From positions 1-58,988 of the forward strand of contig JBHENW010000177.1 in the NCBI GenBank assembly GCA_046261875.1: a stretch of 58,988 nucleotides of DNA, read 5' to 3'. The stretch is from JBHENW01 sp046261875 (GTDB taxonomy: Bacteria > Acidobacteriota > Thermoanaerobaculia > UBA5066 > Gp7-AA6). Under the pieces are notes generated by a model. That model ran no database searches and was not told where the DNA came from. It worked only from the letters and a program-made list of their open reading frames with translations. Made by a program: the position numbers and the translations under genes. This document shows positions 1-7,658 of this stretch, in pieces (the first letter of the stretch is position 1; each line of letters starts with the position of its first letter).

Positions 1-209
1 GGCTCGGTCTCCGGGCGCTCGGCGGCGCGCTCCGCATCGGGCGGAGGCGGCGCCGCCGCGGCGTTTCGGGGGGGCGGCGGCGGCGCCGGTTTGGGCGGCG
101 GAGGCGCGGCGGCCGGCTCTTCCGGCTGGAAATCGGGCCGCAGGTCCCCTTCCGCAGTGAACATCCGGCGGTCGACGACCCGCAATTTCTTCTCTTCTTC
201 GTCCGCCAT
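1..209 (-). CDS. DUF1844 domain protein, N-terminal part only
   Basis: A reading frame enters from the left edge on the minus strand; its ATG is at 209. The visible 69 residues begin MADEEEKKLRVVDRRMFT, the usual opening of small acidobacterial DUF1844 proteins, then run into a Pro/Ala-rich linker (PPPPKPAPPPPP-like). The DUF1844 core itself would lie beyond the window. Family function is unknown. The gene is divergent from mazG, and the two starts are separated by about 55 nt. TAAGAT lies 10 nt upstream of the ATG and could be a -10 box. Confidence 0.7.
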   Translation of the reverse strand, partial: MADEEEKKLRVVDRRMFTAEGDLRPDFQPEEPAAAPPPPKPAPPPPPRNAAAAPPPPDAERAAERPETE

Positions 210-252
210 GCGATGGAAAATCTTAACCCGGATGGGCTCCGGGAACCGGGCC

Positions 253-258
253 TATCAT
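253..258 (+). promoter_or_regulatory. -10 box (TATCAT) of leaderless mazG
   Basis: TATCAT is followed by a 7-nt spacer and then GTG at 266, so transcription would begin at or next to the start codon. The box overlaps the alternative ATG at 257, which argues against that ATG being the start. No Shine-Dalgarno sequence is present. Confidence 0.55.
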
Positions 259-265
259 GCGCCGC

Positions 266-1039
266 GTGAGCGACCCGCTCGCCGACTTGACGCGCCTTGT
301 CTCCACGCTGCGCCGCGAGTGCCCGTGGGATCGTGAGCAGACCCCCGAGACGCTGAAAACCTATCTGCTCGAAGAGTGCTACGAGGTCCTCGCGGCCCTC
401 GACGCAGGGGAACCGTCCGCGCTCAGGGACGAGCTCGGCGACCTGCTGTTCCAGATCTTTTTCCTGGGGGAGATCGCCCGCGAGCGCGGCTGGTTCGATC
501 TCCACGAGGTCGCCTCTGCGATCGCGCAGAAGATGCGCGAGCGCCACCCGCACGTTTTCGGAGACGCGCGCGCGGAGACGGCGGAAGACGTGCGCCGCGG
601 CTGGGAAGCGCGCAAACGGCGCGCTTCCGCGGAGGCAGGCGGCGACCCGCTCGGGAGCGTCCCTCCCGCGCTGCCCGCGCTCGCTGCCGCGTTTCGCCAG
701 ACGGAGCGGGCCGCGGACCTCGGCTTCGACTGGAGCCGCGACGCCGACGTGGTCGAGAAGATCGAAGAAGAGCTTTCCGAGTGGAGGCGCGCCGAGCGCG
801 ACGGGGACCCCGCGGCCGAACGGCACGAGATCGGCGATCTCCTCTTCGCCGTCGTCAACCTTGCGAGGCGGCGCGGGATCCACCCCGAGGAAGCTCTCCG
901 GGAGAGCAACGCGCGCTTCCGCGCCCGCTTCGCCGGCGTCTCGCGGCGCGCGGCGGCGTCCGGACGCGAGATCTCCGAGATCGGGATGGAGGAACTGGAC
1001 CGCTACTGGGAGGAAGCGAAGAAGGAAGAGAAACCCTAG
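266..1039 (+). CDS. mazG: MazG nucleoside triphosphate pyrophosphohydrolase
   Basis: Hydrolyses (d)NTPs to NMP and pyrophosphate, cleaning nucleotide pools and lowering alarmone signalling; cytosolic. Two tandem MazG helical domains are visible. The N-terminal one has CPWDREQT followed by the metal-binding pair EECYE and DELGD; the C-terminal one has EEELSE and HEIGD. At about 257 aa it matches full-length two-domain MazG. I prefer GTG 266 over ATG 257 because a TATCAT -10 element overlaps that ATG and sits 7 nt before GTG 266. The gene ends in a 4-nt tail-to-tail overlap with the deacetylase gene. Confidence 0.93.
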   Translation: MSDPLADLTRLVSTLRRECPWDREQTPETLKTYLLEECYEVLAALDAGEPSALRDELGDLLFQIFFLGEIARERGWFDLHEVASAIAQKMRERHPHVFGDARAETAEDVRRGWEARKRRASAEAGGDPLGSVPPALPALAAAFRQTERAADLGFDWSRDADVVEKIEEELSEWRRAERDGDPAAERHEIGDLLFAVVNLARRRGIHPEEALRESNARFRARFAGVSRRAAASGREISEIGMEELDRYWEEAKKEEKP

Positions 1040-1908
1040 CGCATCAGGTCGCCCAGCTTCACGACCTCGATCCCCCGGCTCGCCAGCTTCGGCAGCTCCT
1101 CTTCGAGCACCTCGAGCGTCGCCGGGTAAGGATGCCCCACGCCGACCGCCGCGCCGTCGCGCCGCGCGCGCTGCAGGAGGTCCTCGAGCGCGGCGCGCAC
1201 GGCGGGCTCCGTCGCGACCCGGTCGAGGAACACCTGGCGCGAGGCGCTGGGGACTCCGAGCTCGCGCGCGAGGTCTGCCGCGACCGTCGCGTCGGTCGTG
1301 CGGCTGTCGAGGAAGAAGAGGCCGCGCCCCGCCACGGCGCGCAGCACGATCCGCATGACCCGCGGGTCCGCGGTCGCCGCCGAACCCATGTGGTTGTTGA
1401 CCCCGACCGCGCCGGGGACCGACGCCAGGTCGCGCGAAAAGATCTCGGCGATCTCCCCTTCGCTCTGCGCGCGCACGACGACGCCCGGGCCGGGGCGCAC
1501 GCGGGGGTAGCCGTGGGGCTCCATCGGGAGGTGGAGGATGACCTCCTTGCCGGCCCGCGCGAGGGCGCGTGCGGCGGGAGCGCTGCCGGGCAAGCCCGGC
1601 AGAACGGCTCCGGCGACGGGCTGCGCCAGCCGCGCCAGACGGCGGACGGCTTCATCGTCGTTGCCGAGGTCATCCACCACGATGGCGATGCGGGCGGGAG
1701 CGCGACGGTCCGCGGCGCCGGGGGCCGGGGGGCGCGGCGCCGGAGTCCGTCTTTTCGCGCGCGGCGTCGCGGAGCGGGGCCTGGTCGAAGCCTTCTCGGG
1801 CGGCGGCTCCCGGGAGGCCCGCTCGCGATAGAGCAGGACGCCGAGAACGATCGAAAGGGCGAGGAAGAAAAGGGTGGCGGGAGAGAACCGGCGGGAGGAC
1901 GCCGCCAA
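1036..1908 (-). CDS. Divergent polysaccharide deacetylase (YibQ/DUF610 type)
   Basis: A membrane-anchored periplasmic protein of 290 aa: one hydrophobic segment (about residues 12-26), an Arg/Pro-rich linker, then a divergent polysaccharide deacetylase domain. Visible motifs are AIVVDDLG (metal-binding Asp pair), HLPMEPHG, GVNNHMGSAAT and FLDSRTT, all typical of the YibQ family. The substrate is not established; peptidoglycan-associated glycans are the usual guess. It starts with TTG 6 nt after the S41 stop codon, so it is probably translationally coupled. It is the last gene of the AP/envC/ctp/deacetylase operon, matching the envC-ctpA-yibQ order known from Proteobacteria. Confidence 0.85.
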   Translation of the reverse strand: MAASSRRFSPATLFFLALSIVLGVLLYRERASREPPPEKASTRPRSATPRAKRRTPAPRPPAPGAADRRAPARIAIVVDDLGNDDEAVRRLARLAQPVAGAVLPGLPGSAPAARALARAGKEVILHLPMEPHGYPRVRPGPGVVVRAQSEGEIAEIFSRDLASVPGAVGVNNHMGSAATADPRVMRIVLRAVAGRGLFFLDSRTTDATVAADLARELGVPSASRQVFLDRVATEPAVRAALEDLLQRARRDGAAVGVGHPYPATLEVLEEELPKLASRGIEVVKLGDLMR

Positions 1909-1914
1909 CGGCGG

Positions 1915-3078
1915 CTACGCCGCCCGGCGGGCCGGTGTCTCTCGCCGAGCGACCTCCAGGCCGCGCTCGAGGATGGGGTCCTTGCCGTCCTGATCGCCGG
2001 GGAACACGATCACCCGCTCGTCGGGAGTCAGGCCCTTGCCGCCCAGAACGGATCCGGAGGGCGAGACGTACCGCGCGACGGTCATGAAGAGCGATCCGCC
2101 GCTCGGAGTCGGGACGAGGCGCTGGACGAAGGCCATCCCGACCGTGCTTTCTCCTACGGTCGGCGCCGAGGCGCGATCCTTCAGGGACGCCGCGAAGACT
2201 TCGGCCGGACCGCCCGTCGCGTCGTCCATGAGGACCACCGTCCGGCCCCGCCAGACCCGCTCGCCGACCGTATCCAGGGGGTTCGCGGGGGCCTTGCGCG
2301 CGACGACCTTCGCGACGACGCCCCGATCGACGAAGAGCGACGCGGGGCCGGCCGCTTCGGCTGGGTCGCCGCCGATCGCGCCGCGAACATCCACGATCAG
2401 CTTCGTGAGACCGCGGCGGTTGGCTTCCTCCACGAGCTTGCGAACGGCGCCGGTCGTAGGGGCGCCAAATGCGGGAATCCGGAGGATCCCGAGGTCGGAC
2501 TCCCACTTGGCGCTCGGCTCTTCGGGCTCGTACTTGGAGCGCGCGAGCCGGAAGGAAACCTTCTTTTCATCCGCGACACGGAAGAGCCCGACGTCCACGC
2601 GGGTCCCTTCGGGGCCCTCGAGCGCCGCGGTGATCTTCCAGAGGGGGGCGTTGCGCATGCTCTTGCCGTCCACGGAGTCCAGCAGATCCCCGGCCTGGAC
2701 TCCGGCTTTCTCCGCCGGAGAGCCGGGCAATGGGGCGACGACGTAAGGGAACCCGCCGCGCCGGGCGATCACGATGCCCGGGTTCACCGCGCCGGAAGCC
2801 TGCTGCGCCTGGAAGGTCGCGCGCTCCGAGGCGGGCACGTAAAAGGAGAACGGATCGAGGGCATCGGACATCCCGTCGTAGGCGCCCTCCAGGAGGATCC
2901 GGGAGTCCGTGGACTCGACGTAATTCGCCCGCGTCAGCGCCAGGACGTCGGAAAATATCGACAGGGCGCGCGAAGCCGGATCCCGGCCGCTCCCCTGCGG
3001 ACCCGCCACCGCCCGAAGCGAAGCGAGGGCGGCCAGCGAGCAGACGACGAAGACAACCCGCGAGCGGTTCGACTTCAC
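1915..3078 (-). CDS. S41-family (CtpA-like) protein, catalytic residues lost
   Basis: A 387-aa secreted protein with a signal peptide (about residues 1-26), an N-terminal helical region, a PDZ domain (about 97-170; GSPAEKAGVQAGD) and an S41 tail-specific-protease core. Aligning by eye to Prc/CtpA, the Ser of SASASE falls on Gly290 in TGGPAE, and the Lys found 25 residues later in GKG falls on Met315 in GESTVGM. Both catalytic residues are therefore replaced while the fold motifs (ILRIPAF, LIVDVRG, VGE) remain. It is probably a pseudoprotease acting as a scaffold or adaptor. GTG 3078 is chosen because TACCAT lies 6 nt before it and the upstream extension is the EnvC gene in another frame. Confidence 0.87.
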   Translation of the reverse strand: MKSNRSRVVFVVCSLAALASLRAVAGPQGSGRDPASRALSIFSDVLALTRANYVESTDSRILLEGAYDGMSDALDPFSFYVPASERATFQAQQASGAVNPGIVIARRGGFPYVVAPLPGSPAEKAGVQAGDLLDSVDGKSMRNAPLWKITAALEGPEGTRVDVGLFRVADEKKVSFRLARSKYEPEEPSAKWESDLGILRIPAFGAPTTGAVRKLVEEANRRGLTKLIVDVRGAIGGDPAEAAGPASLFVDRGVVAKVVARKAPANPLDTVGERVWRGRTVVLMDDATGGPAEVFAASLKDRASAPTVGESTVGMAFVQRLVPTPSGGSLFMTVARYVSPSGSVLGGKGLTPDERVIVFPGDQDGKDPILERGLEVARRETPARRAA

Positions 3079-3084
3079 GATGGG

Positions 3085-3090
3085 ATGGTA
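3085..3090 (-). promoter_or_regulatory. Possible -10 box (TACCAT) before the S41 gene
   Basis: In the 43-nt gap after the envC stop, TACCAT is followed by a 6-nt spacer (CCCATC) and GTG 3078. It may be an internal leaderless promoter of the envelope operon. Confidence 0.35.
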
Positions 3091-3121
3091 ACAGAGGCGC
3101 GAAAAGAAACCTTCCGTCCGG

Positions 3122-4270
3122 CTACCGGAGCCACGCCACCGGATCCGAGGCTTTCTGCTTGTCCCGGACCTCGAAATAAAGGCCGGGTTCGGCCCGCCCC
3201 GGACCGACTCCCGCCCAACCGACCGTGGTGCCGACGGGCACGTAGCTGCCCGTCGTGACGGCGATCCCCTGCAGCCATGCGTAGAGCGTGAACATCGCGT
3301 CCCCGTGATCCACGATGACGAGATTTCCGTACTCCGCGAGCCACTGGGCATAGACCGCGCGGCCGGCATAGACGGCCCTCACCGGCGCGCCGGCCGGCAG
3401 GGCAATCGCGATGCCGTTGGAGATCGTCCAGGCGTCGAAACGGGGATGGCGATGGCGGCCGAAGGTCTCGACCAGGGCTCCCCGGGCCGGCCAGTCCAGG
3501 ACACCCTTCCAGGGACGGATGCCGCCCGAAGCGCCCGCGGGCTGCGGCTCGGACTGCCGCGCGAGCGTCTCGAGCAGGCGCTCGAGGCGCAGGGCCTTGT
3601 CCGAGAGGGCGATGACCTCGCGCCGTCCGGACGCGGCGACGTCCCGTTGCTTCTCGAGCAGGCGTCGGCGGTGATCGCGGAAAGAAGCGATGCGCGCTCT
3701 CTCGCGCCGGCTGGCGGCGTGGAGGCCGTCCAGCTCCTTCCGCATCGCCTCCTCCCGCAGAACGTCCTCGGCCAGCGCGCGCTCGGCGCTCCGGTGCTTC
3801 GCGAGAAGCGCGCCGTCCCGCCGGGCCAGGGCGTCGAGCCGCTCCAAACCCTGGAGCAGGGCCGGTACGTCGCGCGCCTCGAGCACGACCCGGAAGTAAC
3901 CGTACCGGCCGAATCGGTGGAGCACCCGCGCGCGGGAGACGAGCGCCGCCCGGCTTTTCGCCGCTTCGGCCGCGGCCAGCCCCCGGCGAGCCTGCGTCTC
4001 CGCCAGCTTCTTCGTCAGGTCCTCGCGGGCGGCCGCCAGGAGATCCTCCTCCCGCTCCGCGATCTCCAGCCGCAGGGTCCACCGGTTCAGCTCCTCCGAC
4101 AGAGTCGCGACCTTCTTTTCGCTCTCGGTGAGCCGGGACTTCAGAGTCGCGATCCTCGAGCGGAGTCGCGAGAGATCATCCCTCCTTTCGCGGTCCGGGT
4201 CGGCTTCCGCCGCGGAGCCGATCGCGGCGAAGCTGCCGAAAAGGAGCGCGGCGCAAAGGGCTCGGGTCAC
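3122..4270 (-). CDS. envC: EnvC-like murein hydrolase activator (degenerate LytM/M23)
   Basis: A 382-aa periplasmic protein: signal peptide (about 1-20), a long coiled coil rich in Glu, Arg and Leu (about 25-245), and a C-terminal LytM domain. The LytM domain lacks the metal ligands of active M23 peptidases: HxGxD is replaced by SNGIAI and the YxHL motif by YAWL. That is the state of E. coli EnvC, which activates AmiA/AmiB amidases instead of cutting peptidoglycan. The stretches WLAEYGNLVIVDHG and GLYFEVRDKQ resemble EnvC closely. GTG 4270 overlaps the preceding stop as GTGA. It lies between the phosphatase-superfamily gene and the S41 gene. Confidence 0.87.
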   Translation of the reverse strand: MTRALCAALLFGSFAAIGSAAEADPDRERRDDLSRLRSRIATLKSRLTESEKKVATLSEELNRWTLRLEIAEREEDLLAAAREDLTKKLAETQARRGLAAAEAAKSRAALVSRARVLHRFGRYGYFRVVLEARDVPALLQGLERLDALARRDGALLAKHRSAERALAEDVLREEAMRKELDGLHAASRRERARIASFRDHRRRLLEKQRDVAASGRREVIALSDKALRLERLLETLARQSEPQPAGASGGIRPWKGVLDWPARGALVETFGRHRHPRFDAWTISNGIAIALPAGAPVRAVYAGRAVYAQWLAEYGNLVIVDHGDAMFTLYAWLQGIAVTTGSYVPVGTTVGWAGVGPGRAEPGLYFEVRDKQKASDPVAWLR

Positions 4271-6390
4271 CAGATCACCTGACCCGCCGCGTCCGGCGCG
4301 GACGCCGCTCCGAGCAGCGAGCGCAGCGAAGCGGTCACGTCGGCGATCGCGGGCACCGGCTGCGAGCGGAAGGAACGGGACGAGAAGAGCACGCCGCGGA
4401 CCAGGTCCGGGTCCAGGGAGCAATGGTCGCCGCTCCAGACGTCCCGGTTGTCCTCGAAGATCGTCTCGGTCGGCACGCCGAGAGTGGACTGCCATGAGAC
4501 GCGGTAGCCCGGGCGGTTCGATACGATCAGGTCGGGTATCAGGCGGGGGTCGAAGCGCCGGTAGATCTCTTCGCGGCGGAACACGCGCGAAACGGCCTTC
4601 TCGCCGCCGTTCGGGTCGGTGATCTCGAGCAGGTCGCGCGCGAGCTCGGTGCGGACCCGCTCGTACTCCTCGCCGGGCGAGACGACGCCGTCCTTCTCCC
4701 GGCCGCGCAGGTTGACGTAGATGTCTCCGAACCCCATCGAGTAGGCGCGGGTCTTCATCCAGTCCACGGCGTCCCAGAACTGCCCGCGGGAAAAGAGCGC
4801 TTCCAGGTTCTGTCTCCGGGCGCTCCCCTGCAGGACGAGGTACCCGCGTTCGACGAGCCAGGTGTTGTAGTTGACCGACCGGCGCCACGTCGCGAAACCG
4901 TGGTCGGAGAGGACGACGAGGAGGTCTCGAGGCGAAAGCCGCTTCGCCGTTTCCCCCACGATCTCGTCCACGGTCTCGTAGGAGCGCTCGACCGCGTCGC
5001 CGTACCGAGCCGCGAGCGCGGCGTCGTACGCCGGGTGCTGCGGGTCCCGCAGACGCCAGAAGACGTGGCCCACCCGATCGGGGAACTCGAAGTAGTGGAC
5101 GAGGAGCTTTTCGTCCCTTGCGAGCAGCGACTCGAGCATGCGCCGGTCCTGGGCGACGGTTGCCGCCACGTCCTCGAGAAACGCCTCCTCCTTGAGCGTG
5201 CCGGACTGGATGGACCAGGTGTCGATCGCCCAGCCCATCGTCTTGTAGCGGCCGAACCCTTCGACGAGCTCCTCCGCGAAGCCGCGCGGGTGGGAGAGGG
5301 CGACTCCGGGCGGCAGACGCTCGGGGTCCAACTGGATGGGCGAGAGGTAGAGCGCGATCTCCGGCTGCGCGCTCTCCAGCCGGAAGCGCCCGTAGCCGTG
5401 AACCGTGATGAGCGGGTTGACTCGGAAGGGAAAGGAGACCCAGGGGCTCCATGACCCCGCCGTCAGCTCGACTCTCGAGCCGCCGACCTCGACCGTCACG
5501 CGGTCCCTCGATGGGGCCACCGTGAGCGTCATCGGGAGCGCGATCGGCCCCTCGCGCCGGAAGATCTTGCCCGGCGGTCCCGCCACGCTCGTCTGCTGGC
5601 TGCCGACGTTGGTCTCCAGCCGCACGAGCTCGATGGAGAAGTCGTTGCCTTCGCGCGGCGTGAAGAAGGGGTCGGAGGTGTAGTAGGCCGGTTTTCCGAT
5701 GCGCCCCGAGATGTCGGGCACGCCGAGTCCCGAAAGCAGCCGGCCTCCCGCGAGGGTCTCGGGCGGGAAGGTCACCGGCATCCGCATGACCGTCGCCGGC
5801 CGAGCTCCCGGGACGCTCCAGAACGTCTCTCCGCGCCGGTTGTTGCGGACGCCGGGGCGCGTTTCCGGCAGCCACTCGCGCGCGGCGAGGTATGCGCCCG
5901 CGGCGGCGGCGAGCCCCAGGACGTCGAAAGCGAGCATCCAGACGATCCGCCGCCGCGCGAGAAACACGGCTGCGCCCGCGAGGGAAAAGAAGACGAAGAC
6001 GCCGGCCGCCAGAAAGACCGGGTTGGATTTGCCGAGAAGAAAGGGCGCCTCGGTCTCCTCGGCGACCGCGAAGGTGGGAATCAGGTTGGCCGGATCCCGC
6101 TTGAGAAAATCGAAAATCTGGTGGCCCCCCGGATCGAGACCGGTCGAGAACGTCGCCCAGGAGACGGGCGTCTGGGCGGGAATCGTGGGCACGAGCGGCG
6201 AATAGCCCCCGCGCCGGCGCAGCGCATCGAGGTTCGGCAGCTCCCCGCGCGCCAGCATCTGCTCGACGACCGTGGAATCCACGCCGTCGAATCCGAGTAC
6301 GACGATCCGGGCGGGGGCCTCGACGGCCGTGCCGCCGGCGGCGGCGGTGAGCAAGCCGAGAGATGCCGCCAGCAGGAGCCTTCGGGTCAA
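4267..6390 (-). CDS. Alkaline-phosphatase-superfamily hydrolase (type I phosphodiesterase/NPP-like), membrane-bound
   Basis: A 707-aa protein with a signal peptide (about 1-20) and the metal/nucleophile motifs of the alkaline phosphatase superfamily: FDGVD (Asp35), TPVSWATFSTG (probable nucleophile Thr74), EFPDRVGH, SDHG and GDHC near the C terminus. Two membrane segments at about 124-145 and 148-170 interrupt the catalytic domain, an unusual insertion. The substrate is unknown. TTG 6390 is the only in-frame start near the signal peptide; TACACT lies 9 nt upstream. It heads the operon and overlaps envC by 4 nt. In gammaproteobacteria the same position is held by gpmI, also an AP-superfamily enzyme, though this protein is not GpmI. 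Confidence 0.83.
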   Translation of the reverse strand: MTRRLLLAASLGLLTAAAGGTAVEAPARIVVLGFDGVDSTVVEQMLARGELPNLDALRRRGGYSPLVPTIPAQTPVSWATFSTGLDPGGHQIFDFLKRDPANLIPTFAVAEETEAPFLLGKSNPVFLAAGVFVFFSLAGAAVFLARRRIVWMLAFDVLGLAAAAGAYLAAREWLPETRPGVRNNRRGETFWSVPGARPATVMRMPVTFPPETLAGGRLLSGLGVPDISGRIGKPAYYTSDPFFTPREGNDFSIELVRLETNVGSQQTSVAGPPGKIFRREGPIALPMTLTVAPSRDRVTVEVGGSRVELTAGSWSPWVSFPFRVNPLITVHGYGRFRLESAQPEIALYLSPIQLDPERLPPGVALSHPRGFAEELVEGFGRYKTMGWAIDTWSIQSGTLKEEAFLEDVAATVAQDRRMLESLLARDEKLLVHYFEFPDRVGHVFWRLRDPQHPAYDAALAARYGDAVERSYETVDEIVGETAKRLSPRDLLVVLSDHGFATWRRSVNYNTWLVERGYLVLQGSARRQNLEALFSRGQFWDAVDWMKTRAYSMGFGDIYVNLRGREKDGVVSPGEEYERVRTELARDLLEITDPNGGEKAVSRVFRREEIYRRFDPRLIPDLIVSNRPGYRVSWQSTLGVPTETIFEDNRDVWSGDHCSLDPDLVRGVLFSSRSFRSQPVPAIADVTASLRSLLGAASAPDAAGQVIW

Positions 6391-6399
6391 GCGTCGGGA

Positions 6400-6405
6400 A
6401 GTGTA
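6400..6405 (-). promoter_or_regulatory. -10 box (TACACT) of the envelope operon
   Basis: TACACT on the minus strand is followed by 9 nt and TTG 6390. It is paired with the divergent TAAGAT box at 6420-6425. Confidence 0.35.
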
Positions 6406-6419
6406 ACAAGGCCGCGGGC

Positions 6420-6425
6420 TAAGAT
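6420..6425 (+). promoter_or_regulatory. -10 box (TAAGAT) of leaderless methyltransferase gene
   Basis: TAAGAT, then a 6-nt spacer (cgcgcg), then GTG 6432. No ribosome-binding site is visible, so a leaderless mRNA is likely. Confidence 0.5.
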
Positions 6426-6431
6426 CGCGCG

Positions 6432-7658
6432 GTGACGACGCGTACGGAGGAGCTGCCCGAGCTGCTCGCCCGGATCCCGGACCCAGTCATCCGTTCGCTG
6501 TTCTCGGCCGAGTTCATCCTCTGCGCGGAGCACTTCGACCGGTTCACCGTCGAGATGCTCCTGAACCTGGTACGGGACCTGGAGCTCGCGGAGAATCTGC
6601 GACGCGGGACGACGGTCCCCCAGCTGCTGCGCGAGCGCGGATTCGCGCCCCGGGCCGAAGTTCCCGTGCGGTGGTTCTTCCGCAAGCTCGAGGCCGAGGG
6701 CTACCTCTCGCGCGAAGGCGAGGACGCGGAAGCGGTTTACCGGTCGCGCGGCCCGATGCCTCCGGGAGACCCGGACCGGGAGGAGCGTCTCGCCCGCTCC
6801 GTGGACGCGCGGTCGGCCCCGCCGTTCGCCGTCGTCCGGGCGATGGTCGAGCACGTACCGGAATTCCTCAAGGGGGAGAAGACGGGCGAAGAGATCCTCT
6901 TTTCGCCGGCGCGGTTGCCCCTCTGGTTCGACTACTTCTCCAACGACAATCTGCTCTACGGGATCAACAACCGGCTCGGAGCGGAAGCGGTCTTTCGCGC
7001 GCTCCCCCGGCGTCCCGCGGCCGTGCTCGAGATCGGCGGGGGATCCGGTTCGGCCGCACTCGCGCTCTTCGAAAGGCTCGCGCGCGACGCGGCGACCTCG
7101 CGCATCGCGAGCTACAGGTTCACGGAGATCGTCCCGACCTTTCTGCGCCGCGCCGAGCGATCGATCAAGGCGCGGTTTCCCGCGGTCCCTGTCGAGTACG
7201 GACGCCTCGACATGGATCGGGACTTCGCGGAACAGGGCGTCGCGCCGGAGAGCGCGGACGTCGTGTACGCAGTCAACACCGTCCACATCGCCAGGGACCT
7301 CTCGGCGACGCTGTTCCGGATCCGGGGAGCGCTGAAGCCCGGCGGCGTCGCGGTCTTCTCCGAGTGCGTCCGTCCCTTCCCGGAGCAGCCGATCTACGTG
7401 GAGTTCGTCTTCAATTTCCTCCAGAACTTCACCGGCGTCGCCACGGATCCGGAGGTCCGGCCGAATCACGGGTTCCTGACGCCGGAGAACTGGCGGCGGT
7501 CATTCCGGGCCGCGGGCTTCGAAATGCCGGAGATCCTCCCGGACGTGGAATCGCTGGCCCGTCACTACGACGCGTTCTTCGTGGCGGCGGTGTCGGCCCG
7601 CCGACCGCCCGTCGGGTCCGGCGCTTCGCGGCGCGACGGGTCGTCCCAGAAGGGGTAG
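6432..7658 (+). CDS. SAM-dependent methyltransferase with N-terminal winged-helix-like domain
   Basis: 408 aa. The N-terminal 100 or so residues are helical and resemble the winged-helix dimerisation region of O-methyltransferases. The Rossmann core begins at VLEIGGGSGSAALALF (SAM-binding motif I) and continues with YAVNTVHIARDL and GALKPGGVAVFSE (motifs II and III). Substrate unknown; natural-product or quinone-type O-methylation would fit the fold, but nothing nearby points to a pathway. GTG 6432 follows a TAAGAT -10 box by 6 nt. The last 94 bp overlap the 3' end of the convergent acyltransferase gene. Confidence 0.82.
   Translation: MTTRTEELPELLARIPDPVIRSLFSAEFILCAEHFDRFTVEMLLNLVRDLELAENLRRGTTVPQLLRERGFAPRAEVPVRWFFRKLEAEGYLSREGEDAEAVYRSRGPMPPGDPDREERLARSVDARSAPPFAVVRAMVEHVPEFLKGEKTGEEILFSPARLPLWFDYFSNDNLLYGINNRLGAEAVFRALPRRPAAVLEIGGGSGSAALALFERLARDAATSRIASYRFTEIVPTFLRRAERSIKARFPAVPVEYGRLDMDRDFAEQGVAPESADVVYAVNTVHIARDLSATLFRIRGALKPGGVAVFSECVRPFPEQPIYVEFVFNFLQNFTGVATDPEVRPNHGFLTPENWRRSFRAAGFEMPEILPDVESLARHYDAFFVAAVSARRPPVGSGASRRDGSSQKG

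Noticed and set aside
257..259. ATG 257 as mazG start
   Set aside because: It overlaps the TATCAT -10 element; GTG 266 fits the leaderless spacing seen across the window and keeps all MazG motifs.
376..3258. Very long open frames antisense or out of frame to real genes (for example 376-3258 plus, 10439-12148 minus, 47026-49608 plus)
   Set aside because: High GC suppresses stop codons; the translations are Arg/Pro/Gly-rich with no domain motifs, and each overlaps a gene with clear family signatures.
3079..3369. N-terminal extension of the S41 protein to 3369
   Set aside because: The extension runs through the end of envC in another frame and has no signal peptide; the signal peptide starts at GTG 3078.
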